NCBI RefSeq assembly: GCF_031456495.1
Contig: NZ_JAVDUW010000001.1
Span: forward strand, 992,001 to 1,056,000
Direction: 5' to 3'
Length of the DNA stretch: 64,000 nt
From: Pedococcus sp031456495
GTDB lineage: Bacteria; Actinomycetota; Actinomycetes; Actinomycetales; Dermatophilaceae
Below, piece by piece: positions 39,618 to 47,228 of the stretch; positions within the stretch are counted from its first letter, which is position 1; every line of letters starts with the position of its first letter. Position numbers and translations under genes: made by a program. The notes beneath the pieces are model-generated. The model did not search any database, was not told the DNA's origin, and worked only from the letters and a program-made list of their open reading frames with translations.

Positions 39618-41195
39618 TCAGTAGGCCCCGGTGCCGCGCACGACGGCCCGAGCCGTGCGGAACAGGATCTGCAGGTCCAGCACCATCGACCAGTTGTCGA
39701 CGTACCAGAGGTCGAGGCGCAGCGACTCGTCCCACGACAGGTTGCTGCGACCGCTGACCTGCCACAGCCCCGTGAGGCCGGGACGCACCCTCAGCCGGCG
39801 CACCGCGTCGGGCTCGTAGGCGTCGACCTCGCGCTGGAGGGCGGGCCTGGGACCCACGAGCGACATCTGCCCGGCGAGGACGTTGAGCAGCTGCGGGAGC
39901 TCGTCCAGGGAGTACCGGCGCAGCAGCCTGCCGACGCGGGTGACCCGTGGGTCGTCCTTCATCTTGAACATGACGTCGTTGCCGGCGTCCCGCTGGAGGG
40001 CGGCCAGCCGCTCCTCCGCGTCCACGCACATGGTGCGGAACTTGAGCATGGAGAAGGACTCACCCTTCGCGCCGACCCTGTTCTGCCGGAACAGGATCGG
40101 GCCCGGCGAGTCCAGGCGGATCGCCAGCGCGATCGTGAGCCCGACGGGCAGCGCGACCAGCAGCAGCAAGGCCGTCAGCAGGCGCTCCATGGCCCCCTTG
40201 AGGACCCGCCGCGCACCCGACATGACGGGCCGCTCGACGTGCAGCAGCGGCATACCCGCCGTCGGACGGATGGACAGCCGCGGGCCGGCGACACCGAGCA
40301 GCCCCGCCGAGACCACGAGGTCCACCTCGCGCTCCTCCAGGGACCATGCGAGCCGGCGCAGCTCGGGGCCGTGCAGGTCCGGGTCGCTGGACACCGCCAC
40401 CACCTCGGCGTCGAACAGGTCGACCGCCGACATGGCCTCCTCGGGATACCCGAACACGGGCACGCCGTTGACCTCGGACGGGACGTCGCCGGAGAGGTCG
40501 AGCCCGGAGACGCAGGCCGCGACGACGCGCAGGCCCTGCTCGGGGGCGCGCTGGATCTCGGCGATCATGGGGGCCACCGACCGGGCGTTGCCGATGATGA
40601 CGGTGGCCTGCGTCTCGGCGCCCGCGCGGCGACGGCGGCCGAGGTCGCTGCGCAGCACGCGGCGCGAGGTCAGGCCGAGGACGACCAGCATGGGTGCGGC
40701 GACCAGCGGGATGGCGCGGGGCACGTCGAGCTTCAGCCCGTAGGAGACCAGGCCTGCTGCGGCCACGAGGTAGCAGGCCGTGCGCACGACGGCGCGGTAC
40801 TCCTCGGGTGCGGTCCCGACGTAGCGCCCCTCGTAGCCGTGGCTGAGCGCGAGCGCCCCGACCCACAGCAGCGGCATGACGACCGCCGCGACGGCGGTGC
40901 GCGTCAGCGACCACCCCGGGAACGCGAGCAGGCCCGTCACGACACCCGTGAGGACGGACACCACCAGGTCGCCGGCCACCGCGCGGCGACGGTACGCGTC
41001 GGCCCACGTGGCACGCCGCCTCGCTGCCGTCCGGGTGCTCTCCCCGACCCGTGCCGGCGACGTGAGCCCGGCGAGGATGCGGCGCCGCGTGCGCTCCGCC
41101 GCCTCGCCCGAGTGCGCGCGGGCCCGGTGGGTCCCGACGTAGGCCTGAGCGGAGAACCGTCCCTCTGCTCGGCCCGTCCCTGCGATCTCTGCCAT
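39618..41195 (-). CDS. Undecaprenyl-phosphate sugar phosphotransferase (WbaP/exopolysaccharide biosynthesis polyprenyl glycosylphosphotransferase)
   Basis: A 525-aa polyisoprenyl-phosphate hexose-1-phosphate transferase. An N-terminal half of four to five membrane segments (about 65-185) and a Rossmann-like CoA-binding-type domain (ATVIIGNARSVAPMI, about 195-310) precede the catalytic bacterial sugar transferase domain: a membrane re-entrant helix, GPILFRQNRVGAKGESFSML with KFRTM, DELPQLLNVLAGQMSLVGPR and GLTGLWQVSGRSNLSW. It starts repeat-unit assembly by moving a sugar 1-phosphate to undecaprenyl phosphate. I chose the ATG at 41195 (GGGGGAGCAGGAG upstream); an in-frame GTG at 41210 is possible. 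It is the first gene of the locus in the direction of transcription. Confidence 0.92.
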   Translation of the reverse strand: MAEIAGTGRAEGRFSAQAYVGTHRARAHSGEAAERTRRRILAGLTSPARVGESTRTAARRRATWADAYRRRAVAGDLVVSVLTGVVTGLLAFPGWSLTRTAVAAVVMPLLWVGALALSHGYEGRYVGTAPEEYRAVVRTACYLVAAAGLVSYGLKLDVPRAIPLVAAPMLVVLGLTSRRVLRSDLGRRRRAGAETQATVIIGNARSVAPMIAEIQRAPEQGLRVVAACVSGLDLSGDVPSEVNGVPVFGYPEEAMSAVDLFDAEVVAVSSDPDLHGPELRRLAWSLEEREVDLVVSAGLLGVAGPRLSIRPTAGMPLLHVERPVMSGARRVLKGAMERLLTALLLLVALPVGLTIALAIRLDSPGPILFRQNRVGAKGESFSMLKFRTMCVDAEERLAALQRDAGNDVMFKMKDDPRVTRVGRLLRRYSLDELPQLLNVLAGQMSLVGPRPALQREVDAYEPDAVRRLRVRPGLTGLWQVSGRSNLSWDESLRLDLWYVDNWSMVLDLQILFRTARAVVRGTGAY

Positions 41196-41210
41196 CTCCT
41201 GCTCCCCCAC

Positions 41211-41576
41211 GACACTGAAGTGCGTCGCACGCTAGCCCCGGCACGACGTGCCGGACACCCCTCGACGACGGTCATTCGTCGTGCTGGAAAAGGTTATGTC
41301 GCAATGGAATTCGGGAACTACTCCCCGGACCCGATGACGGAGTGGACCTCTCGACTACACCACTCGGCGGACCCGTCTCAGCCGTGTGGTGGAGACGCGG
41401 GACGACGGGACGACGCAACCGGGGAGCAGCACCACCAAACGCAGGGAACGGTCCCCCGGCGGCTCGGCAGGGTCTCCCGGCGCAGGCTCGTGACCACGTC
41501 GGAAAAATGGTCACTGACTAGTCACTGACCATGGTCGGGCGCCGAAATCGGCACACTCGACGCCGACCGGGACGGC
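41211..41576. other. 366-nt non-coding gap between pth and the polysaccharide locus
   Basis: No gene is supported here. The part at 41281-41312 is distinctly AT-richer than its surroundings and on the minus strand contains TTGCGACATAACCTTTTCC, a likely promoter area for the wbaP-like gene. The end near pth holds the palindromic site at 41508-41531. Confidence 0.5.
41508..41531. promoter_or_regulatory. 24-bp near-perfect palindrome with internal direct repeat
   Basis: The block from TGGTCA at 41508 to TGACCA at 41531 is symmetric around CTAG except for one mirrored pair of positions. Read another way it is a direct repeat of GTCACTGAC at 41510-41518 and 41521-41529, 11 bp (about one helical turn) apart. 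It lies 313 nt upstream of the wbaP-like start and looks like a regulator site; the regulator is unknown. Confidence 0.5.
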
Positions 41577-42179
41577 TCAGGCGGGGCTGTGGAACTTCTG
41601 CTGGGCGACCACGAGGCCCTGGGTCACGAGCAGCTCGACGGCATCCGCCGCGTCGCCCACGAGGAACGGCAGCTCCTTGCGCTCGGTCGCCGAGAAGTCG
41701 CGCAGCACGAAGTCGGCCGGGTCCATCCGGCCCGGCGGCCGGCCGATGCCGACCCGCACCCGCAGGTAGTCCTTGGTGCCGAGGGCGGAGGAGATCGACC
41801 GCAGCCCGTTGTGGCCGCCCTCGCCGCCGCCCTGCTTGAGCCGGACGTCGCCGGCCGGGATGTCGAGCTCGTCGTGCACGACGACGAGGTGGTCCGGCTC
41901 GACCGAGAAGAACTTCATCAGCGCCTTGACCGGGCCGCCGGACTCGTTCATGTACGAGGACGGCACCGCGATGACCGCTCGCGGGCCGGGAGCCCCGCCC
42001 GCCAGCGTGCCGACGCGCACCGTCGTCGCCGAGGCCCGCGCCTTGTGGCTCGTGAGCCGGGACGACCCGCGCGACGCCAGCTCGTCGACCACCATCGCGC
42101 CGACGTTGTGCCGGTTGCCGGCATACCGCGGCCCGGGGTTCCCGAGGCCCACCACCAGCCACACGTCGTCGTCACCCAC
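41577..42179 (-). CDS. pth: Peptidyl-tRNA hydrolase
   Basis: A 200-aa cytosolic enzyme that frees tRNA from peptidyl-tRNA dropped by ribosomes. It has LVVGLGNPGPRYAGNRHN with the catalytic His, Asn in VPSSYMNESGGPVKAL, HDELDIPAGDVRLKQGGG, EGGHNGLRSI and YLRVRVGIGRPP. The length is normal. I use the GTG at 42179; a TTG at 42188 is in frame, and neither has a clear ribosome site. It is downstream of rplY, as in other actinobacteria, with a strong hairpin between the two genes. Confidence 0.95.
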   Translation of the reverse strand: MGDDDVWLVVGLGNPGPRYAGNRHNVGAMVVDELASRGSSRLTSHKARASATTVRVGTLAGGAPGPRAVIAVPSSYMNESGGPVKALMKFFSVEPDHLVVVHDELDIPAGDVRLKQGGGEGGHNGLRSISSALGTKDYLRVRVGIGRPPGRMDPADFVLRDFSATERKELPFLVGDAADAVELLVTQGLVVAQQKFHSPA

Positions 42180-42211
42180 GGGCCGCAAGTATGCCGGACA
42201 CCCGGTACGAC

Positions 42212-42248
42212 GGAAGGCCGGGCCCCCGTGGTGGGGACCCGGCCTTCC
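42212..42248 (-). terminator. Strong hairpin between rplY and pth
   Basis: GGAAGGCCGGG at 42212-42222 is exactly complementary to 42238-42248, and inner C and G runs extend the stem. It begins 19 nt past the rplY stop in the direction of transcription. It lacks a U-tract but is typical of GC-rich actinobacterial terminators. Confidence 0.75.
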
Positions 42249-42266
42249 GGTGGTGCTGTGGGAGCG

Positions 42267-42959
42267 TCAGCCCTCGGTGGACTCGCCCTCGGCCTCGGCG
42301 GCGCCGCCCTCGGCAGCCTCGCCCTCGCCCTCGGCGGCCTCGGCAGCCTCGCCGGCCTCCTCGTGCTCGATGCCGGCCTCGGCCTCGGCCTCGGCGAGCT
42401 CGGCCTCGAGGGCCTCGGCGGAGACCTGCTGGGTCACGTTGACGACCAGGGTCTCGCCGTCGACCGCGAGGGTCGCACCCTCGGGCAGCGGGACCTCGGA
42501 GGCCTTGACCTGGGTGCCGGCCTCGAGGCCCTCGACCGAGACGACGACGTTCTCGGGGATGTGGGTCGCCTCGACCTCGAGCTGCAGGGTCTGGGCGTCG
42601 ACGGTGACGACGGTCTCCGGGGCGGCCTCGCCCTCGACGTGGACGGGGACGTCGACGACGACCTTCTCACCACGGCGGACGATGACGAGGTCGACGTGCT
42701 CGATGACCGGCTTGATGGCGTCGCGCTGGACGTCCTTGGCCAGGGCCAGCTGCTCCTCGCCGTCGATGACGATGGTCAGCACCGCGTTGGCGACCTTGAG
42801 GGCCAGCATGGTGTCGTGGCCGGGGAGGGTGATGTGCACCGGCTCGGCACCGTGGCCGTACATGACCGCGGGGATCTTGTGGTCGCGGCGGATCTTGCGG
42901 GCGGCGCCCTTGCCGAACTGCGTGCGCTTCTCGGCGACGAGCTTGCTGATCTGGGACAC
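42267..42959 (-). CDS. rplY: 50S ribosomal protein L25/general stress protein Ctc
   Basis: A 230-aa protein that binds 5S rRNA. The N-terminal L25 domain (SQISKLVAEKRTQFGKGAAR, KIPAVMYGHGAEPVHI) is followed by the C-terminal beta (TL5/Ctc) domain (VDVPVHVEGEAAPETVV, ATHIPENVVVSVEGL). The last 45 residues are an acidic Ala/Glu tail typical of actinobacterial forms. The GTG at 42959 follows AGGAG at good spacing. Confidence 0.95.
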   Translation of the reverse strand: MSQISKLVAEKRTQFGKGAARKIRRDHKIPAVMYGHGAEPVHITLPGHDTMLALKVANAVLTIVIDGEEQLALAKDVQRDAIKPVIEHVDLVIVRRGEKVVVDVPVHVEGEAAPETVVTVDAQTLQLEVEATHIPENVVVSVEGLEAGTQVKASEVPLPEGATLAVDGETLVVNVTQQVSAEALEAELAEAEAEAGIEHEEAGEAAEAAEGEGEAAEGGAAEAEGESTEG

Positions 42960-43109
42960 GGGGAACTCCTGTGGATCGGGGACTCGCGGATGCGGTGGGC
43001 CTCGACGCGGGGCGCAGCACGGAGGCTCCACCGCGTCGATCACGGACGGCGACGGCGGGCCACCCTGGACCGGCCGTGCTGTGTCCCTCGCCGAGGCAAC
43101 CCGGAGAGT

Positions 43110-44090
43110 CTAGGCGACGCCCGTGGGGAGAGGGAAATCCGCCTCCGCGTCGGCTGCGACGGCCGCACGCCGCTGCGCCCGGCGGACCTCGCCGGCACGG
43201 ACCGCCACCACCCCGAGCAGGATGAGCACCCCGCCGCCGAGCTGCATGGCCCCCGGGAGCTCGGCCAGCAGCACCCAGGCGAACAGCACCGCGAAGAGTA
43301 CCTCCGTCAGGCCCACGAAGGACGCGACCGTGGACCCCAGGCTGCGGGCCGCGACGATGCCGAGCAGGTATGCCGCGGCCGCCGCCACGAGCGCCAGCTC
43401 GCCGATGGCGACCCACCAGGGGAGCTCGCTGCCGCGCAGCACCACGTCGGAGGCGACGAAGCGCATCGGCAGCACGCCGACCAGCCCCAGCACGCCCAGC
43501 ACCACCGCGCCGGCGACCATGCCGAGGCCGGCGAGGGCGACGGGCGGCAGGCCGGAGTCGTGGGCCGCGAGGACGAAGTAGGTGGCGAGGCCGGTGGCCG
43601 CGAGCAGGCCCCAGACGACACCCACGAGGTCGGGACGGCTCTGTCCCGACAGGTCGAGCACGAGCGCCAGGCCCAGCACGGCGAGCACCACGCCGGCCCC
43701 GGTCAGTGCACCGGGGGCGCGGCGCGTCCGCAGCCAGACCCAGAGCACCACGAGGACGACGCCGAGGTACTCGAGCAGGAGCGCGACCCCCACGTCGAGC
43801 CGCTGCACGGCATAGAAGTAGGTCACCTGGCAACCGGCAACGGCCACCGCCCCGTAGGCGAGGACGGCCCCGGCGTTGCGGCGCAGCAGGTGCCAGCGGC
43901 CGCGCATCGCGAGCGCCGTGGGGACGGCCAGCGCGAGGGCGGCTCCCGCCACGCGGAGCAGCACGACGGCACCGGAGCTCCAGCCCTCGACGAGCAGCGA
44001 CTTGGCGAACGGCCCGCTGGTGCCGAAGGTCGCGGCCGAGGCGAGGGCGAACCACAGCCCCACGCCGGTGCCGGGTGCGCGCTGGCTCAT
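43110..44090 (-). CDS. EamA/DMT-family transporter
   Basis: A 326-aa membrane protein with ten hydrophobic segments in two EamA repeats (WFALASAATFGTSGPFAKSL near the start; WGLLAATGLATYFVLAAHDS opening the second). It is of the RhaT/YdcZ-like drug/metabolite transporter superfamily; the substrate cannot be told. The ATG at 44090 has AGGAGCG upstream. It diverges from the CGNR regulator gene with 72 nt between, an arrangement suggesting the regulator controls it. Confidence 0.9.
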   Translation of the reverse strand: MSQRAPGTGVGLWFALASAATFGTSGPFAKSLLVEGWSSGAVVLLRVAGAALALAVPTALAMRGRWHLLRRNAGAVLAYGAVAVAGCQVTYFYAVQRLDVGVALLLEYLGVVLVVLWVWLRTRRAPGALTGAGVVLAVLGLALVLDLSGQSRPDLVGVVWGLLAATGLATYFVLAAHDSGLPPVALAGLGMVAGAVVLGVLGLVGVLPMRFVASDVVLRGSELPWWVAIGELALVAAAAAYLLGIVAARSLGSTVASFVGLTEVLFAVLFAWVLLAELPGAMQLGGGVLILLGVVAVRAGEVRRAQRRAAVAADAEADFPLPTGVA

Positions 44091-44162
44091 CGGTTCGCTC
44101 CTGTCAGGGGTCAAAACGTCGTATGCTCATGACGCTAGCGAGCCCGCTCGTCAGGAGTCAAG

Positions 44163-44714
44163 ATGCTTTTCGCCCATGACACCGAGGTCGCGCTTCGCGG
44201 GGCGGCGGCACTGGTCAACACGGCGGCCACCCTGCCGACCGACCACGACGACCTCACCACGGTGGACGACCTCGACGCCTTCGTCCGCGAGTGGGGCTGG
44301 ACCGGTTCCCGCGCGGGCGACCGCGGCGAGCTCGACGACGTGCGGGCGCTGCGGCCGCGGCTGCGGGCGCTGTGGACCGTCGACACCGACGAGGCCGTGA
44401 CCATCGTCAACGAGCTGCTCGCCGAGGCCGGGGCCCTCCCCCAGCTGGTCCGTCACGACGAGTGGTCCTGGCACCTGCACGCCACCCCGCCCGAGGCCCC
44501 GCTGGCCACCCGCATGGCCGTCGAGGCGGCGATGGCGATGGTCGACGTCATCCGCGCCGACGAGCTCGACCGGCTGCGGGTCTGCGCCGCCGACGACTGC
44601 GAGGACGTGGTCGTCGACCTCAGCCGCAACCGGTCCAAGCGCTACTGCGACGGGACGTGCGGCAACCGCGCCAACGTCGCGGCATACCGCGCCCGCCGCG
44701 CCGGCACCGCCTGA
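44163..44714 (+). CDS. CGNR zinc finger / ABATE-domain regulator
   Basis: A 183-aa protein. The N-terminal part is the stress-induced ABATE-like domain (AAALVNTAATLP, LDAFVREWGWTG). The C-terminal CGNR zinc finger has Cys pairs in RVCAADDCEDVVVDLSRN and RYCDGTCGNRANVAAYRAR near residues 141-178. Such proteins are presumed DNA-binding regulators. ATG at 44163 follows CAGGAGTCAAG. The 72-nt divergent gap to the EamA gene holds GTCAAA and TATGCT, a plausible promoter, and partly symmetric sequence near CGAGCCCGCTCG. Confidence 0.9.
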   Translation: MLFAHDTEVALRGAAALVNTAATLPTDHDDLTTVDDLDAFVREWGWTGSRAGDRGELDDVRALRPRLRALWTVDTDEAVTIVNELLAEAGALPQLVRHDEWSWHLHATPPEAPLATRMAVEAAMAMVDVIRADELDRLRVCAADDCEDVVVDLSRNRSKRYCDGTCGNRANVAAYRARRAGTA

Positions 44715-44749
44715 CGCGCCCCCGCGCGCTCCCGCACCGCCAGCCCTCC

Positions 44750-44850
44750 GCACGAACCCCTGCTGAGACTGCACGAACCTCTGCTAGCAGAGGTTCGTGC
44801 AGTCAGCGCAGGATGCTGCATCTGCTGAGCCGAGCAATGTCTGCTGAGAC
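44750..44850. repeat. REP-like palindrome cluster, left flank of the AbiEi/DUF559 gene
   Basis: The centre, 44767-44804, is a 38-bp perfect palindrome about CTAG whose core is CGAACCTCTGCTAGCAGAGG and the following TTCG. A related half-unit, GCACGAACCCCTGCTGAG, is at 44750-44767. Decayed units with CTGCTGAG lie at 44815-44829 and 44832-44850. The same core recurs on the other side of the gene at 46115-46144. The cluster occupies most of the 177-nt gap after the CGNR gene. Confidence 0.85.
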
Positions 44851-44891
44851 AAGGTGGCTACGCCGTCCACAGCCGAGGATGGCGCCCGGAG

Positions 44892-45956
44892 GTGTCCACA
44901 GGTCCGGGCAGGCGCGTCGTGCCTCTGCCGCCCCGGGTCGAGGCTGAACCGGTGCAGCCCGCCGACCTGGCCGACCACGGCGTCATCAGCACCGCCTCCC
45001 TGCGCTCGATCGGCATCGGCCCGAGCGCGATCCGCCACCGGGTCCGGCAGCACGAGCTCCTGCCCCTGGTGCGCGGTTGGTATGCCGTTCGGCAGCCCGG
45101 GAGCGCCCGTGCGCCGTGGGACGGAGCCGACCGCTTCGAGACCGCGACGCTCCGCCACGCCCTGGTGGCGACGGCGCTCGTCCGGTCCTTCGACGGTCGG
45201 GTGGCTGCCAGCCACGCGTCCGCCGTGGTGCTGCACGGAGGGCGGCTCTGGCGATCCGACCTGTCCACCGCGCACGTGGCCCGCGTGGTCGACGACCACT
45301 CGCGGCACCGTCGCGGGGCGGTGATCCACCCCTCGACCGGGCAACCTCCGATGCTGACGACATCCGGGGTGGCCACGGTGCCGGTGGCGTGGGCGGTCGT
45401 CCAGGTGGGGCTCGTGCCGTCGGTGGACGGCAGGCCCTCGGCGATGGAGAGCCTGGTCGCCGCCGACGGCGCGTTGGCTGCGCAGCTGGTCACCCGAAGC
45501 GAGCTGGACGTCGCGATCGACGCCCACGGTGGTCATCCACACATCGACGCAGTCCGTCGGCTGCTGGGTGCTGCCGACGGACGCCACGAGTCGGTCGGCG
45601 AGACGCGGCTCGCCCACGCCCTGAGGCACCTGGGCTACACGGTCGTCCCCCAGCTCGAGGTCTGCGTCGACGGCCGCAGGTACTTCGCCGACTTCGCCCT
45701 CGACGCAGAGCCTGTGCTCGTCGAGTTCGACGGGCTGGGCAAGTACCTCATGGCCGCGAACGGGGTGGCGGCAGCACCCGACCCAGCCAGCCGCGCCCGG
45801 TTCGCCGTGGCAGCCCAACGGCGCAGGCAGGACGAGCTCGAACAGGCCGGGTACGAGTTCGCGCGCATCGCATGGAGCGACCTCGAGGACCTCAGCGTGC
45901 TGCGGGCCAAGGTCGAGCGGGCTCGTGACCGAGCACGCCGTCGTCGAACCGCCTGA
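44892..45956 (+). CDS. AbiEi-type N-terminal domain plus DUF559 (PD-(D/E)XK nuclease-like) protein
   Basis: A 354-aa protein. Residues about 20-70 resemble the winged-helix N-domain of AbiEi antitoxins (DLADHGVISTASLRSIGI, RHRVRQHELLPLVRGWY). The C-terminal 120 residues match a DUF559/Vsr-like nuclease fold: Glu in GETRLAHALRHLGY, Asp in YFADFALDAEP and the E-x-D of VLVEFDGLGKYL. The function is unknown; both the family link to toxin-antitoxin systems and nuclease activity are inferred. No partner toxin gene is adjacent. The GTG at 44892 abuts GGAG; another GTG at 44952 is possible. It stands alone, bracketed by palindromic repeats. Confidence 0.75.
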   Translation: MSTGPGRRVVPLPPRVEAEPVQPADLADHGVISTASLRSIGIGPSAIRHRVRQHELLPLVRGWYAVRQPGSARAPWDGADRFETATLRHALVATALVRSFDGRVAASHASAVVLHGGRLWRSDLSTAHVARVVDDHSRHRRGAVIHPSTGQPPMLTTSGVATVPVAWAVVQVGLVPSVDGRPSAMESLVAADGALAAQLVTRSELDVAIDAHGGHPHIDAVRRLLGAADGRHESVGETRLAHALRHLGYTVVPQLEVCVDGRRYFADFALDAEPVLVEFDGLGKYLMAANGVAAAPDPASRARFAVAAQRRRQDELEQAGYEFARIAWSDLEDLSVLRAKVERARDRARRRRTA

Positions 45957-46065
45957 CCGCAGTCATCGCTTCCCCCGAGGGCAGCCGGCCCGTGGCCGCA
46001 GCCCGGGCGCCGTCACCGCACGGCCTCACGGCTCGCCGCGCCACCCTCCTGTGATTCGCAGCCGT

Positions 46066-46188
46066 GCTCAGCAGACCTTCGTGCGCCCAGCAGGGGTTCG
46101 AACCTCCGCTGAGCGCGCGAACCTCTGCTAGCAGAGGTTCGCGCCGACCCAGCAGAGGTTCGTGCCGACCCAGCAGAGGGTGGTGCCG
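46066..46188. repeat. REP-like palindrome cluster, right flank of the AbiEi/DUF559 gene
   Basis: It contains a 30-bp perfect palindrome at 46115-46144 with the same core as the left flank, a symmetric variant around GGTTCGAACC at 46087-46113, and half-units at 46066-46084, 46144-46165 and 46165-46188. The last two share CCGACCCAGCAGAGG. It fills the 291-nt gap between the AbiEi/DUF559 gene and prs; the first 100 nt of that gap hold nothing I recognise. Confidence 0.85.
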
Positions 46189-46247
46189 TCAGCGGGGGCG
46201 GAGGAGGATCAGCCGACGGGAGCCGGTCGGCGAGGACCGAGAGGGGC

Positions 46248-47228
46248 TCAGGCGCGACCGTCGAAGAGGCTCGTCACGGAGCCGTCCTCGAAGACCTCCT
46301 GGATGGCCCGGCTGATGAGCGGTGCGATGGACAGCGTCGTCAGCTTGTCGAACTCGTGCTCGGGCGGGATGGGCAGCGTGTTCGTCACGATGACCTCCCG
46401 CGCCTGGCAGGCCTTGAGCCGGTCCACGGCCGGCCCGGACAGGATCGCGTGGGTGGCGGCGATGACGACGCCCGCGGCACCCTCGGCCATGAGCGCGTCG
46501 GCCGCCTTGGTGATCGTGCCCGCCGTGTCGATCATGTCGTCGACGAGCACGCAGACGCGGCCCTCGACCTCACCGACGACGCGGTTGGCGACGGTCTCGT
46601 TCGGCCGGTCGATGTCGCGCGTCTTGTGGATGAACGCCAGGGGGGCGCCGCCGAGCCGCTCGGACCACTGCTCGGCGACCTTGATGCGACCGGCGTCCGG
46701 GGAGACGACGGCGAGCTGCTCGTGGCCGTACTTCTCGCGCACGTACTCCGAGAGGATCGGCAGCGCCATGAGGTGGTCGACCGGCCCGTCGAAGAAGCCC
46801 TGGATCTGCGCGGTGTGCAGGTCGACCGCCATGAGCCGGTTGGCGCCCGCGGTCTTGAACAGGTCGGCGACCAGCCGGGCCGAGATCGGCTCGCGGCCAC
46901 GGTGCTTCTTGTCCTGGCGCGCGTACCCGTAGAAAGGCAGCACCACGGTGATCCGCTTGGCCGACGCCCGCTTCAGGGCGTCGATCATGATGAGCTGCTC
47001 CATGATCGCGTCGTTGATCGGCGTGGTGTGGCTCTGGATCACGAACGCGTCCGAGCCACGCACCGACTCCTCGTAGCGGACGTAGGTCTCGCCGTTGGCG
47101 AAGTCGTACGCGCTCGTCGGCACCAGCTCGGTGGCGAGGAGCTTGGCCACCTCCTGCGCCAGCTCGGGGTGCGCGCGGCCCGAGAAGACCATGAGGTTCT
47201 TCTCGGTGGTCCTCAGGATGCCGGTCAC
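46248..47228 (-). CDS. prs: Ribose-phosphate pyrophosphokinase
   Basis: A 326-aa class I PRPP synthase: ribose 5-phosphate + ATP gives PRPP + AMP for nucleotide, His and Trp synthesis. It has LPFYGYARQDKKHRGREP, VDLHTAQIQGFF, VVSPDAGRIKVAEQW and the PRPP-binding loop VCVLVDDMIDTAGTI. The GTG at 47228 overlaps the glmU stop as GTGA. The glmU-prs pair is conserved in actinobacteria. Length and motifs are normal. Confidence 0.96.
   Translation of the reverse strand: MTGILRTTEKNLMVFSGRAHPELAQEVAKLLATELVPTSAYDFANGETYVRYEESVRGSDAFVIQSHTTPINDAIMEQLIMIDALKRASAKRITVVLPFYGYARQDKKHRGREPISARLVADLFKTAGANRLMAVDLHTAQIQGFFDGPVDHLMALPILSEYVREKYGHEQLAVVSPDAGRIKVAEQWSERLGGAPLAFIHKTRDIDRPNETVANRVVGEVEGRVCVLVDDMIDTAGTITKAADALMAEGAAGVVIAATHAILSGPAVDRLKACQAREVIVTNTLPIPPEHEFDKLTTLSIAPLISRAIQEVFEDGSVTSLFDGRA

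Noticed and set aside
41211..41576. Transposase remnant or att site at the border of the polysaccharide block
   Set aside because: Neither border holds a recognisable transposase, integrase or paired terminal repeat; only regulatory-type palindromes are seen.
44784..45818. Minus-strand open frame opposite the AbiEi/DUF559 gene
   Set aside because: It is His/Arg/Val-rich without motifs, whereas the plus strand carries the recognised domains.
46087..46113. tRNA T-arm-like GGTTCGAACC
   Set aside because: No acceptor, D or anticodon arm can be formed around it; it is a variant of the local palindromic unit.
46066..46188. CRISPR-like array
   Set aside because: Units are palindromic, unequal and only about 20 nt apart; there are no spacers of regular length and no cas genes.
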